From assembly GCF_013359935.1 (NCBI RefSeq), contig NZ_JABMCB010000121.1, forward strand, positions 1 to 51,387: DNA of 51,387 nucleotides. The letters run 5' to 3'. This stretch comes from Paenibacillus xylanilyticus. GTDB lineage: Bacteria; Bacillota; Bacilli; Paenibacillales; Paenibacillaceae. Shown here in pieces: positions 30,021-39,502 of this stretch. Positions within the stretch are counted from its first letter, which is position 1, and the number at the start of each line of letters is the position of its first letter. The notes beneath the pieces were generated by a model. The model did not search any database. It saw only the letters and a program-made list of their open reading frames with translations, and was not told the origin of the DNA. The position numbers and the translations under genes were made by a program.

Positions 30021-30257
30021 ATGCCAAAAGTACAATATAAAAATAAAACGGGCGCACTTCATGTTGGTGGAGGGCGCTTTTTCTATGCTAACAAACCAGT
30101 TGATGTAACGGATAAAGAATGGGCATTGCTTGAGGATCGCGAGGATCTGGAATTGGTCACTACAGATAAAGCCAAAGGAAAGGGTTCTACTTCGGATACT
30201 GAAAAGGATAAAAAGGAGCCTGCCAATGAACCCGACAATCCTGCGGCAACGAAGTAG
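30021..30257 (+). CDS. small capsid-associated hypothetical protein
   Basis: This 78-aa protein has a compact N-terminal beta domain (GGGRFFYANKPVDVTDKEWALLED) and a disordered, Lys/Glu-rich tail. A position between capsid and connector genes suggests a head accessory (similar in place to YqbF). GGGAGG precedes the ATG. Confidence 0.65.
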   Translation: MPKVQYKNKTGALHVGGGRFFYANKPVDVTDKEWALLEDREDLELVTTDKAKGKGSTSDTEKDKKEPANEPDNPAATK

Positions 30258-30612
30258 GGTAACCCAAGTTCAAGATGCTAACGATCAACTGCTCGAGCAA
30301 TATATTGATGATGCTCAGATACGGATTGAATTGTACCTACCTGTACCATTTCCGGACACGCCGGACAAAACAATAATTTTGGCTTGGGTTAAATTATCCG
30401 AAGCCCTAGCGTTGCAAGATAGCGAAGAATATCTTGCAGCAGTTGCACGAAATTACGAGTCAGAAAGCGATGGGGCATGGACATATACCCGGCACGCAGT
30501 TAAGGGTGTTACAACCGGAAACGTAGAAGTGGACACCATATTGTCTTTATGGCTTCGGAAATACCAGGCTGATCCGGACGACGGCGGAAACATTAGGGCG
30601 ATGATTCTATGA
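30226..30612 (+). CDS. head-tail connector (YqbG/gp15-like)
   Basis: The product is 128 aa from ATG 30226, with AAAAAGGAG upstream and overlapping the previous gene by 32 bp. The helical arrangement with LLEQYIDDAQIRIELYLPVPFPDT is typical of gp15/YqbG adaptors that extend the portal. It is coupled to the next gene (ATGA). Confidence 0.72.
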   Translation: MNPTILRQRSRVTQVQDANDQLLEQYIDDAQIRIELYLPVPFPDTPDKTIILAWVKLSEALALQDSEEYLAAVARNYESESDGAWTYTRHAVKGVTTGNVEVDTILSLWLRKYQADPDDGGNIRAMIL

Positions 30613-30932
30613 ACCATCGATTTAAAACCCCGCTTGCTGTATACAGGGTAGGCAGTAAGCGGGACGGTGATGATCTGTTCAACGACCGGAAGACGGGCAA
30701 GGTGACCGATCTGAAGTGTCATATCATTAAGACAGAAACATCCGACAAGGCAGATGCTAAGCCGATGATCTATATCGTCAAGAAGACGGTCGGTGTTCCA
30801 AAGATGGCTGACGTTAAGATCAGCGATGAGGTTGTGTTGTTCGGTCGTCGATATTTGGTGATCGATGCGAATCCCCGCAGGTACTGGATGGAATTGCTGC
30901 TGACATGTGAGGTGAAAGGCAATGATCGTTAA
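30609..30932 (+). CDS. head-tail closure protein (XkdH-like)
   Basis: This 107-aa, beta-rich protein (DLKCHIIKTETSDKADAKPMIYIVKKTV; DEVVLFGRRYLVIDANPRRYWMELLL) resembles SPP1 gp16/XkdH stoppers that close the filled head. Position and length fit. It overlaps both neighbours. Confidence 0.72.
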   Translation: MNHRFKTPLAVYRVGSKRDGDDLFNDRKTGKVTDLKCHIIKTETSDKADAKPMIYIVKKTVGVPKMADVKISDEVVLFGRRYLVIDANPRRYWMELLLTCEVKGNDR

Positions 30933-31446
30933 CGACTTCGATGGGCTGGCCAGACGTTTCAAGAAGCTAGCTGACCAAGGCATGAAGCAAGTCCTGACGA
31001 ACGTTGCTGAAGCGATGGGCGAAAGTCTGCTGAATCACATCATCGATGAGATTAACCGTCAGGATCTGATTGATACGGGCTTGATGTGGAACTCGTTTAC
31101 TCGAGGCGGTGACGGTAACGTGTGGGAATGGGACGTGGATCGTAATGCGATTACTTTGGAAGTCGGCTCAGACCTCGGGTCTGGTTCAAACGGCCAAAAT
31201 GATTGGGGCTATCCACGCCTGATCAATGAGGGATACACCATCCATAAGGCTCACTTTGTTCCGGGATACTGGAACAGCGGTGGGTCTTTTGTATATGACC
31301 GAAACGCCAAAGGTGGATTCATGGCCAAGCCACGCAGCTTCATCGGTCGGAAGTACTTTGACATTGCTGTGACCCAGTTTGAAGGCGGGATGAACAAGCT
31401 CATCATACAACGCCTGGACAAAGAAATGGAAAGGGTGTTGCGTTGA
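30922..31446 (+). CDS. tail-completion protein (HK97 gp10 / XkdI-like)
   Basis: This 174-aa protein has the gp10-type pattern LIDTGLMWNSFTRGG early and FMAKPRSFIGRKYFDIAV late, with an N-terminal helix (DGLARRFKKLADQG). It joins the head connector to the tail tube. The start overlaps the previous gene by 11 bp. Confidence 0.8.
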   Translation: MIVNDFDGLARRFKKLADQGMKQVLTNVAEAMGESLLNHIIDEINRQDLIDTGLMWNSFTRGGDGNVWEWDVDRNAITLEVGSDLGSGSNGQNDWGYPRLINEGYTIHKAHFVPGYWNSGGSFVYDRNAKGGFMAKPRSFIGRKYFDIAVTQFEGGMNKLIIQRLDKEMERVLR

Positions 31447-31913
31447 TGGATGCAGGTTTGAAAGCATGGGCTGAGATTGTCCGGCATGTTTACCCGGATC
31501 TGACTATCCTTCGGGACCGAACGCAGTGGCTGGCCGGGAACTTTGATACACCTTCCGTTTTTATTGAAACAGATCTCGTGTCGGATAAGGTTCACACGCC
31601 GCGAGCTGATCGGATTGTCGAGGATGTGGGCCTGGTCTTCCACTTTGATAAGGAGCGGGTGACGGAGGAAGACGAGGGGGAGCCAATCCCCTTTGATCTT
31701 ACGCCGCTGTTCACCTACTTACGACAGCAACGGTTTTGTTACCCTTCGAAGCGCTTTGGAGTGGCTTTAGTCATTGAACCACCTCGGACACGGCCGGAAA
31801 AGGACCGGATCGAAGTCACCTTCAGGTATTCGTATCTTCTGTCTGTTCCAAAAGCGCCGGTACCGAAGATCAATGAATTCCACATTGGATATGGAAAGGA
31901 GCTCAACCCATGA
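31446..31913 (+). CDS. tail terminator-like protein (XkdJ/YqbJ-like)
   Basis: This 155-aa product is coupled by TGATG. The alpha/beta pattern with FIETDLVSDKVHTPRADRIVEDVGLVFHF and YPSKRFGVALVIEPP fits tail terminators of the PBSX group; position before the sheath gene agrees. No catalytic function is expected. Confidence 0.7.
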   Translation: MDAGLKAWAEIVRHVYPDLTILRDRTQWLAGNFDTPSVFIETDLVSDKVHTPRADRIVEDVGLVFHFDKERVTEEDEGEPIPFDLTPLFTYLRQQRFCYPSKRFGVALVIEPPRTRPEKDRIEVTFRYSYLLSVPKAPVPKINEFHIGYGKELNP

Positions 31914-32155
31914 GCACAACACGCAAGGACAAGCTTGTGGCCGCAGCTCAACAAGATTTGAACAAGCGGACCAAGCAGGAGTGGATTGAGGGTGCAGCTA
32001 TCTTGAAGCATGAACGCTTTGAGGTAGCAGGTGCCCTTTTTGACTGTAAAGATGACGAGCTGCTATCTCAGCAAGACGTACAAAACCGACTGGATGCCTA
32101 TTTGCGTCCAGCGGTACAGAAGGAGGAAACGTTGAATGTCGATTCAGAGGGTTAG
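31910..32155 (+). CDS. small hypothetical protein before the sheath
   Basis: This 81-aa, charged, helical protein is coupled to the preceding gene (ATGA) and overlaps the sheath start by 20 bp. PBSX-type phages have a small gene here (YqbJ/XkdJ-adjacent). Its role in tail assembly is unknown. Confidence 0.65.
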   Translation: MSTTRKDKLVAAAQQDLNKRTKQEWIEGAAILKHERFEVAGALFDCKDDELLSQQDVQNRLDAYLRPAVQKEETLNVDSEG

Positions 32156-33488
32156 ACCAGGAGCAGTTATTGAGCTGATTGCTTTGGCTAAGGCCAGAGT
32201 GGTGCCAGTGACAGGGCGAGTACTCATTCCGTATCAAGCGGAATGGGGGGCAGTCAACCAAGCCATCGATATGGCTGATACATCCGAACGATTGAAGGAA
32301 AGCGGCCTGCAGGTCGATGAATTGGAACTGGCTTCGGAAACCGGGGCAACAGTGGTCGGGTACCGTGTGACCAACGGTTCTGAAAAGGCTGCTTTCGTTA
32401 CCGTTACTGACAGCTACACGATCGAGGCCCGTTATCCAGGGTTACGTGGTAATGATTTTGAGTACATGATCCGGACAAGTTTGGTGGACGCCACTAAAAA
32501 AGAGATCATTGTCCGGGATACTAAAGGCGTCTATGACACGGAGACCTTCCTGGTTGCGGACAAGGCTGCTGCAGAGGAAGCTTTGAAGAAGTCCAATATG
32601 GTCCGCTTCAAATCCACAGGCAATGTGGCATGGGCAGACGTGGCATATGCACCATTGACGGGTGCTGTGTCTGGAACCGCAACAATCACTGCAGCTGACT
32701 GGAGTCGAATCTTTAACCGAGTGGATGGTCTGACCTTCGATGTGTTCTATTTGCCTTCCACGGACGCTGCTGTACAAGCTGCAGCAAAACAATGGCTATG
32801 GGATCGCCGTACGAAGGCCCGGAGACTCGCTCAGTTGGTCGTTGCTGGCCCTCCGCTGGATGACACCGACATTGACAAGCATAATGCCCGAAGCCGTGCT
32901 ATGAACGCCAGATTCATCGTGAACTGCTCCCTTGCCGGCGTGCATACCAACGGTAAAACGTATAACTCGGTTCAATGGGCAGCATGGTTGGCTGGTCTAA
33001 TGGCGGGTACACCTGCGAATAAGTCCTTTACAGGGGTTAAGGTACCAATGACGCAGGCAGCCATTGACTGGAGCCACAGCGAAGTCATGAAAGGTTTAGC
33101 CGAAGGTACGATCATGGCCACGCGTGACGGTTACGACTATATCATTGAGTCGGCAGTGAACACACTGACTACCTTGGGCGATGGGGAACGTGAGGACTTT
33201 GGTAAGATCCGGGTTTCCATGACGATCGATCAGGTACTGAATGATATTTATTCCACAGCGAAGAAGTGGAAGGCCAAGCTCGACAACGATAAAGATGGCC
33301 GAGGTATGTTTATCGCAGCTGTACTGGAATATTTGGCGATCCGTAGAAGTCAGAAGGCGATTGATGAAGGATACACATTCACGGAGGATCCAAACAACGT
33401 GAGTGACTTCGATTACGCTTATTTCAAGCTATATGCCAAGCCGCTTGATGCTATCGAAGCATTCTATATTACATGGGAGGTGGCATAG
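32136..33488 (+). CDS. contractile tail sheath protein (XkdK-like)
   Basis: This 450-aa protein has sheath-family features: an N-terminal RPGAVIELIALAKARV segment, the domain with GLRGNDFEYMIRTS and a C-terminal EDFGKIRVSMTIDQVLNDIY with IAAVLEYLAIRRSQKAI. Presence of a sheath defines a contractile (myovirus) tail. AGGAGGAAA precedes the ATG. It is followed by the tube gene, the standard order. Confidence 0.95.
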   Translation: MSIQRVRPGAVIELIALAKARVVPVTGRVLIPYQAEWGAVNQAIDMADTSERLKESGLQVDELELASETGATVVGYRVTNGSEKAAFVTVTDSYTIEARYPGLRGNDFEYMIRTSLVDATKKEIIVRDTKGVYDTETFLVADKAAAEEALKKSNMVRFKSTGNVAWADVAYAPLTGAVSGTATITAADWSRIFNRVDGLTFDVFYLPSTDAAVQAAAKQWLWDRRTKARRLAQLVVAGPPLDDTDIDKHNARSRAMNARFIVNCSLAGVHTNGKTYNSVQWAAWLAGLMAGTPANKSFTGVKVPMTQAAIDWSHSEVMKGLAEGTIMATRDGYDYIIESAVNTLTTLGDGEREDFGKIRVSMTIDQVLNDIYSTAKKWKAKLDNDKDGRGMFIAAVLEYLAIRRSQKAIDEGYTFTEDPNNVSDFDYAYFKLYAKPLDAIEAFYITWEVA

Positions 33489-33491
33489 TAG

Positions 33492-33935
33492 ATGGAACGC
33501 GAACTAATTGGCCGGAATCTTTCGGTTGAAGACGATAACGGGGATAAAGTTCAGACTATCAAGGAAATTGAAGTCACGCTGAATCCTGAAACATTGGATG
33601 TTGTCCGGGCTCGCCGAATGGCGAAGACAAAACAAATCGTAGGCTATGAAATCCCAGTAAAACTGGTCATGTCCAAATTGGAATCCAGACTCCGGTACCG
33701 CTTATTGGCCGACTTTAAAGCGGGTAAGACCATGTTCCTCGATCGCATCACGGGATCCCTGGAAGATATGCAGACAGGTAATACGGAGAGGGTCCTTTTA
33801 ACCGGCATTCATATTCACGGGAATATGGATATCTTGGTAGCCCAAATCGACAGTAACACGGGTATCGATATCACGCTTGAAGGTACGGCTACAGATTTTG
33901 AATTCGTAGAACAATTCCCAGACTACATGGCATAG
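33492..33935 (+). CDS. tail tube (core) protein (XkdM-like)
   Basis: This 147-aa protein has the length and beta-rich character of XkdM tubes (EIEVTLNPETLDVVRARRMAKTKQ; GKTMFLDRITGSLEDMQTG; GIDITLEGTATDFEFVEQFP). It forms the rigid inner tube through which DNA passes. It follows the sheath by 3 bp, with GGGAGGTGG upstream. Confidence 0.88.
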   Translation: MERELIGRNLSVEDDNGDKVQTIKEIEVTLNPETLDVVRARRMAKTKQIVGYEIPVKLVMSKLESRLRYRLLADFKAGKTMFLDRITGSLEDMQTGNTERVLLTGIHIHGNMDILVAQIDSNTGIDITLEGTATDFEFVEQFPDYMA

Positions 33936-33995
33936 GGGCGCATACGCGCTCCTTTTCAATTTCTAATTTAAAATCAAATTACTGGAGGAATCACA

Positions 33996-34406
33996 ATGAG
34001 TGAAAAATTACAAAAGTATCTTGCAGCTGGTACGGCTGGTGCAAAACCTGAACAAATTGAGGTTGAGGTAGACGGAGAAAAGTGGTCTGTTCGTCGATTG
34101 ACTACCATGGACCTTCGTCGTTGTATCGAAAGTTCATACAACGATGATGGTACACCAAAACAAACGTTTAATGAAATTGATGCCCAGATTGTTAAAGCAA
34201 CGGAACACGACTTTGATTGGAACAATATTGAGCTATTGAAAGCATACAACTGCATCAGCAAAAACGAGTTGCCTCCACGTATGTTCCACAATCCTGATGA
34301 TTATCTCGTATTGTCCAAAGCCGTTCGTAACTTCCAAGAAACGAAGGATGAACTGCTCAAAGAAGCAAAAAACTCATCCGGCGAGACGGCGAAGCAAGCT
34401 GGGTAG
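33996..34406 (+). CDS. tail assembly chaperone (XkdN-like, zero-frame product)
   Basis: This 136-aa protein lies between tube and tape measure, the chaperone position. It is acidic and helical, with VDGEKWSVRRLTTMDLRRCIESS near the N-terminus as in XkdN proteins. ACTGGAGGAATC precedes the ATG. The last codons contain a frameshift site that yields a longer form, as in lambda G/GT. The chaperone should bind tape measure protein before tube polymerisation. Confidence 0.85.
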   Translation: MSEKLQKYLAAGTAGAKPEQIEVEVDGEKWSVRRLTTMDLRRCIESSYNDDGTPKQTFNEIDAQIVKATEHDFDWNNIELLKAYNCISKNELPPRMFHNPDDYLVLSKAVRNFQETKDELLKEAKNSSGETAKQAG

Positions 34407-34543
34407 CATCCTTTTGGATCAACCAGAAGAAACTGCCCGCAGACGTCTTGCCGTATGAAGTAAATAAGAACAGGCAATATCATTTTTGCTTGGCAGCATC
34501 AATGCTGGCTGAGGAAGAGCTGAAAAAACTCAACAAAAAATAA
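33996..34543 (+). CDS. frameshifted chaperone extension (gpGT-like product)
   Basis: At 34367-34373 the codons GCA AAA AAC form the canonical -1 slippery heptamer A AAA AAC. Slipping back one base leads into an open frame that reads LIRRDGEASWVASFWINQKK and ends at TAA 34541-34543. This gives a fusion of about 182 aa. The extension has no ribosome site of its own and fills the gap to the tape measure gene, so it is explained only by frameshifting. Myophage and siphophage chaperones commonly use this mechanism. Confidence 0.82.
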
Positions 34544-34564
34544 TTCTGGAAGGGGGTGAATGTT

Positions 34565-37500
34565 ATGGCTACGGCCAGCAGAATAACCGTACCTATAGAA
34601 GCGCGTGATTTGGTATCTGGTACGCTTCGGCGTATGCAACAAGGTTTACGATCTACCCAAGATGATGTGGGAGGGCTTCGGCGTGCTGCCGATCGGATGG
34701 GTCAGGATTTTATATCTTCCACTCGGCGTGCCGGCGATGCGGCTCGGGATCTTGGAGCCAAGGTTGGACAAGCTGCAGATGAGACAAAGCAACTTGGACG
34801 AGCAGTCGTAGGAGATTTGTTCCGTCGGGCAAGATCAGGCGCAGAAACCTTTCGAAGAACTATTTCCCGTGCTAGTAGCGATGTGAAAGGCATGCCCGAT
34901 GCCCACGTAAGACTGCATGCCGATGACCAAATCAGTCCGCTGATTGATAACATATCAGCCAAGATATCCGGATTAGTCGCTTTAGGTAGCGGCTTGGTTC
35001 TTGGAGGCGGCATCTCGGATGCTGTATTCGGAGGGGTGGTAGACTATTCTTCCGCAGTTGCTAGAAGTGCAGCATTCTTGCCCGAGGATATTCGTTCCCA
35101 AGGCCTCAATGAAATGAATGACTTATTTCTAGCAGGCATCATTTCGAATCGAACTGAGGCAGCATCTCTTTTAGCTGACGCAGCACCCTTGATGAATGAT
35201 AGGACTCAATCAAGTAGTCTAGCTCAGGAAGTTGCAAAAGCGATGTTTGTTCGTCCGGACTCTAGTAAAGAAGAGAATCTAAGGGCGATTTCTCAAGTGT
35301 CTAATGTTTTTGGAGAAACACCTGCCCAGGCCAATGACAGTATTAACTATACGTATTCTGTTGCTGGTGATAAACAACAAGATGTAGCCGATTCTTTCTG
35401 GGAATACTCTGGATTCTTTAAAAATGCAGGTAGAAGTTCTGGGCAAATGGCGAACTATTTTGCAAAAATGTCCCAGGACGGGGCATACAACTATGATAAG
35501 CCAGGGGACTTTTTCAAAGAAGTTTTCGGTGTAAAAGCACTGAACACTGACGACATGACAAAATATTTTGAAAGTCGTGGATCTGGAAAAAAGGATGCTG
35601 TTCTACAAGCTGAAGCTTTTACATCAGACATAAATTCTGCAAATGATCAAAAAGCTCAAGGTGCTATTATGGCTTTGATAGCTGATCTAAAGAGCCAGAA
35701 TGAAAATGAGTTAAAGCAATCTCTTACGCAATTGGGATCAGCAACCGCCGAAGATAATGGTGCAGCTATTCTCAAGAACTTTGCGGTTCCATTTGAACCA
35801 GCTCCAGCAGAGATTGCGGGGGCAACCGATAGAATGATCTCTGCACAACAGGAGGCAGATCCATTTACGGAGTACATTCAGTCACAGAACCAGATGAAGA
35901 CACAACTCCAGGATATTGGCGGCAATATTATGCAAGCTTCTGTACCTGCCATGAAAGAGTTCAATTCATTGCTGAAGGACAACAAGGCAAAGATTGAAGC
36001 ATTGGGGTCTGGGATCGCAACGGGGATTGGGAGCGCTGTAAGTCTTTATAAAGAATATGACACGTTTTTCAACTATTTAATGATTAGTTTGGCTGGTGTG
36101 CTTGCTCTCAAAGGTACAGCTAGTATTGTGAAGGGAACTAAGAACCTTTACGGTGATGTTACTAGCGCAGGTAGGTGGGCATGGAACAAGATTCCTGGTA
36201 CCCGTAAGTTTGGAGGCGGTGGATCTTCACCTATAGGTGGTTCTGATCTCGTATCCAGCATGAACGTTAACGCCAAAAGTGTTTACGTGAGCGGTTCCGT
36301 TGGTGGTAGCGGAGGAAACGGCAAGAGCAAAGGGAAGGGAAAAAACAAAGGTAAGAACAAATCAGCAGGTAACAATAAAACCTCTGTTGTCAACAGTAAA
36401 ACCAAGCAAGATAACAGTGTTAGCAGTAAAAACAAAAATAAAGAAACAAAGGTAACGACCAAGACGCCAAAAACGAATTACAAAACGGATGCTAATGGTT
36501 TGCTAAGTACCGCGACCAAAGGTGTAGGCGGCGCAGCGAAAGGCGTTTTGAAGGGTCTTGGTGTGCTTGGAACTATGGCAAATGTCGGTTTCTCTGCCTA
36601 TGATCTTTATGGAACAGCCAAAGAGCAAGGCTGGCGGGAAGCTATCTCCACTCAAGGCGGTTCAACGGTTGGTAGTCTGGCTGGTGGAACCATCGGGGGA
36701 CTTCTGGGGTCACTTGTTGGACCACTCGGCACAGCTGCAGGTGCAGCCGTAGGTAGTTGGGCAGGGGAGAAGTTAGGCGCTCTTGCGGATTCCAGCGGAG
36801 TAACCAGGGGAGTAGTCGATGCCGTTGCTGGTCTTACGGACAAAGTAAAAGGTTTGTTTGGATATGGTAAGAAAGAAGAGGTTGTCGGCCCGCCACCCCC
36901 GCCACCCAAGGCTGAAATCACAATCAGTGCAGGGGTGTCCACTGAAGGGCAAACCAAGATTAAAGAGACCATGGAAAACATCCACTCCAATATTGTGAAG
37001 AGCGGACTAAGGCAAGGTCTTAGCGATGCGATCGATCAGAGCGGCGTTACAAAAGCTGCAGATGAAATTAAAGATAAGATTGTGGGCATGTTCAAAGGCT
37101 CTGACTCCAAAGAGGCCGAGAGCAACGTCAAGGCCGTCGGGACAGCTGCCAAAGAGACGGAGCAGAAAGCCAAGGACATGGGTGTAACTGCAAAGAACAG
37201 CTCCAAGGATATTGTAAGCGGGAATGGACAAGCAGCTTCGAGTTTCAATGGCGTGGCTGTAGCAGCTAGAAGTGCAGTAAGCCAGGCGCGGAGTGACTTG
37301 ATGTCTCTGAGCAGCATATCCAGTCAAGGCAGTACATGGGGAAGCAATCTCATTTCCATGATGGCATCGGGCATGCAAAGTAAATTCCCGACGCTGACGT
37401 CTGTCGTGTCTAATGCAGCGGGGATCATGAAGAAGTTCCTCGGTTTTGCTTCACCTACGGATGAAGGTCCAGCGAGTAATTCTGACAAATGGGCTCCTAA

Positions 37501-37837
37501 CTTCGTATCGATGTTCGCCGATGGATTACGACCGGATTCGATCAGGGAACGTATGAACTTGATCGCGGGAACAATGCGTGATGGTGTGGATGGCATGGAA
37601 GGTCCAACTTTGTCAGGTGGTAACATTCCCATCCGGACAACGCCACTATCGGCCCAAACCGCTACTGCAGGTAAATCGGTAACAATCGGCAATATCACCA
37701 TGGATCTTGGCGGGCTTGCTGCCGGGATCACAGATTTTCAATCGTTCGCCAAGGCTATGACGAGCCCTGAAGGTCGAGCATTAATTCGTGATGTATTCGG
37801 CGAAGAATTGTACAAAGCATTGGAGACAGGGGGTTAA
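34565..37837 (+). CDS. tape measure protein (XkdO-like)
   Basis: The product is 1090 aa from ATG 34565, preceded by AAGGGGGTG. It sets tail length. The N-terminal 100 residues are coiled-coil rich (GTLRRMQQGLRSTQDDVGGLRRAADRMG). A hydrophobic stretch lies near residue 500-520. A Lys/Asn/Gly/Ser-rich low-complexity tract (residues about 580-645) is followed by Gly/Ala membrane-like segments (GGSTVGSLAGGTIGGLLGSL). A Pro run (GPPPPPPKAEI) precedes the C-terminal domain with the FLGFASPTDEGPASNSDKW segment common in phage tape measures. Confidence 0.93.
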   Translation: MATASRITVPIEARDLVSGTLRRMQQGLRSTQDDVGGLRRAADRMGQDFISSTRRAGDAARDLGAKVGQAADETKQLGRAVVGDLFRRARSGAETFRRTISRASSDVKGMPDAHVRLHADDQISPLIDNISAKISGLVALGSGLVLGGGISDAVFGGVVDYSSAVARSAAFLPEDIRSQGLNEMNDLFLAGIISNRTEAASLLADAAPLMNDRTQSSSLAQEVAKAMFVRPDSSKEENLRAISQVSNVFGETPAQANDSINYTYSVAGDKQQDVADSFWEYSGFFKNAGRSSGQMANYFAKMSQDGAYNYDKPGDFFKEVFGVKALNTDDMTKYFESRGSGKKDAVLQAEAFTSDINSANDQKAQGAIMALIADLKSQNENELKQSLTQLGSATAEDNGAAILKNFAVPFEPAPAEIAGATDRMISAQQEADPFTEYIQSQNQMKTQLQDIGGNIMQASVPAMKEFNSLLKDNKAKIEALGSGIATGIGSAVSLYKEYDTFFNYLMISLAGVLALKGTASIVKGTKNLYGDVTSAGRWAWNKIPGTRKFGGGGSSPIGGSDLVSSMNVNAKSVYVSGSVGGSGGNGKSKGKGKNKGKNKSAGNNKTSVVNSKTKQDNSVSSKNKNKETKVTTKTPKTNYKTDANGLLSTATKGVGGAAKGVLKGLGVLGTMANVGFSAYDLYGTAKEQGWREAISTQGGSTVGSLAGGTIGGLLGSLVGPLGTAAGAAVGSWAGEKLGALADSSGVTRGVVDAVAGLTDKVKGLFGYGKKEEVVGPPPPPPKAEITISAGVSTEGQTKIKETMENIHSNIVKSGLRQGLSDAIDQSGVTKAADEIKDKIVGMFKGSDSKEAESNVKAVGTAAKETEQKAKDMGVTAKNSSKDIVSGNGQAASSFNGVAVAARSAVSQARSDLMSLSSISSQGSTWGSNLISMMASGMQSKFPTLTSVVSNAAGIMKKFLGFASPTDEGPASNSDKWAPNFVSMFADGLRPDSIRERMNLIAGTMRDGVDGMEGPTLSGGNIPIRTTPLSAQTATAGKSVTIGNITMDLGGLAAGITDFQSFAKAMTSPEGRALIRDVFGEELYKALETGG

Positions 37838-37840
37838 ACT

Positions 37841-38506
37841 ATGCTGGCCATGTCACAGGGAGCTATCCGGTTAACCTTCCCGATTACTCCTGCAGAAGTG
37901 CAAATCACAACGGGGAATGATGTGGACTCGTTCAACGTTATTACCGGACAAGAGCGGACAGGAAAACCCACTGCCAAGTTAAAGCGGGTTTCTTTTTCAG
38001 CCATTCTCCCGCGTGAATGGCGGGAACTGTGGGAGACGGATAAGAAACAAACCGTCACCTATAAACGACCAGAAACGACTTGGCAACTGCTTGAGAAGTG
38101 GAAGCCAAAGCCGGTAGTTCTAAATTTCGAAGAATTGTTTTCGCAGACCATGTTGATCGGTGACATGGAGATGGTCTATAAAGACGGGCAAGGCAACATC
38201 CACATGACAATCACTTTAGTAGAATACAAGCCTGTCAAAATCATTTCATATTCCAACACCAAGCAGCTCCTGAAGCCCGGTGTAATCATCACCAAGGCCA
38301 GTAAGAGTCGTCCGAACACCACGAGCAAGACTGATAAAAAGGATGATAAAAAGAAGACTACTGCCAAGAAAAAGGCAGAGGACAAGAAAAAGAGTACAGC
38401 TGCTGCCAAGGATGCTGCAGATAATGCAACGGGTGCTTTTGATTACACAGGTCGTAAAAACAAAATTGCAGCTGCTAACAACAAAGCACACTATATTCAA
38501 AGCTAG
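37841..38506 (+). CDS. baseplate/tail protein (XkdP-like, Lys-rich tail)
   Basis: This 221-aa product starts 3 bp after the tape measure gene. The N-terminal domain (FPITPAEVQITTGNDVDSFNVITGQER) matches XkdP proteins. XkdP usually ends in LysM peptidoglycan-binding repeats; here the C-terminus is an extremely Lys/Ala/Asp-rich disordered tail (DKKDDKKKTTAKKKAEDKKK). The polybasic tail may bind wall polymers or DNA instead. Confidence 0.8.
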   Translation: MLAMSQGAIRLTFPITPAEVQITTGNDVDSFNVITGQERTGKPTAKLKRVSFSAILPREWRELWETDKKQTVTYKRPETTWQLLEKWKPKPVVLNFEELFSQTMLIGDMEMVYKDGQGNIHMTITLVEYKPVKIISYSNTKQLLKPGVIITKASKSRPNTTSKTDKKDDKKKTTAKKKAEDKKKSTAAAKDAADNATGAFDYTGRKNKIAAANNKAHYIQS

Positions 38507-38521
38507 AGAAGGAGGATGACC

Positions 38522-39502
38522 ATGGATAAGTTCGCAGTGATATACGGTAAAAATGACGCCAGGTCGGCCCTGACTCCTGCAGTAACGGATATATCATGGT
38601 CCTCCCAAAGGGATGAAATTGCACGCAGCATGACCGTTCGGCTGCGTGATATCCCCACGGTAAGTGTGGCCGGTATGCTGATGTGCTTTTCCCACCGAGT
38701 TGGGACAAAACTCCTTCATCACAAAAACCAGTTCTTTCATGGTCCAATTATTGATTATGAGAAGGATGAGTTTACGGGGGCATGGGAGATCAAGGCCAGG
38801 GAGATTGGTTGGTATCTGGCCAAAAACAAAGGGACTCGGCCGTATCTGAAAGGTGAAGCGGGAGCTGAGCTGCAGAAGTATATTCAGACCACAGGCGTTG
38901 ATTTTCGTTGTCCTAAACTCGGTTTTAATATCGATGAGCGATATGGAACGATGGCACATTCTGAGATCATCTTGGATGTGCTGCAAAAAGCATATGAGCG
39001 TAGCGGCTACCGGTACCATGTGGATGCGATCCGGACAGAGAAACATTTTTATCTGCAGGTTGTAAGGGAAGGCACCAATGATAAGGTGCCTATTTTTGTT
39101 CCCGAACAGATGGAAGCCAGCAGCGCAGGGTACAACATTGAGGACACCTATACGGTTGTTACCGCTCAGAAGTACAAGGATGACAAACTATCAGCTTCAG
39201 TCACGAAGACAGATGCCAGTGCCTTGAAGACGTTTGGCCGCATGGAAGAGATCATTGAGGTCGAAGAAGACGAGAATCCGACGACAGTCGCAACGCAGCG
39301 TGTGAAGGCGATGGCCAAGCCCAAACAGATCAAGAAGATCACCGTACGTCATGAGGACCATACATTAGCTGGATTACGGGTTGGCTGGCTCGTGTTGATC
39401 AAGACAACAGTTGTCACCAAATGGATTGTGGAGAGTGTCGACACAACTTGGAGCAAAGGCATATTTACGCTCAAGTTGGTTTTGGAACGGAGGGAAGCGT
39501 AA
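38522..39502 (+). CDS. baseplate hub protein (XkdQ/YqbQ-like)
   Basis: The product is 326 aa from ATG 38522; ATG 38516 lies next to the GGAGG. Typical hub features include an N-terminal beta domain (DISWSSQRDEIARSMTVRLRD), AREIGWYLAKNKG, and a C-terminal half with RHEDHTLAGLRVGWLVLI and TLKLVLERRE. It forms the central hub below the tube. Confidence 0.85.
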   Translation: MDKFAVIYGKNDARSALTPAVTDISWSSQRDEIARSMTVRLRDIPTVSVAGMLMCFSHRVGTKLLHHKNQFFHGPIIDYEKDEFTGAWEIKAREIGWYLAKNKGTRPYLKGEAGAELQKYIQTTGVDFRCPKLGFNIDERYGTMAHSEIILDVLQKAYERSGYRYHVDAIRTEKHFYLQVVREGTNDKVPIFVPEQMEASSAGYNIEDTYTVVTAQKYKDDKLSASVTKTDASALKTFGRMEEIIEVEEDENPTTVATQRVKAMAKPKQIKKITVRHEDHTLAGLRVGWLVLIKTTVVTKWIVESVDTTWSKGIFTLKLVLERREA

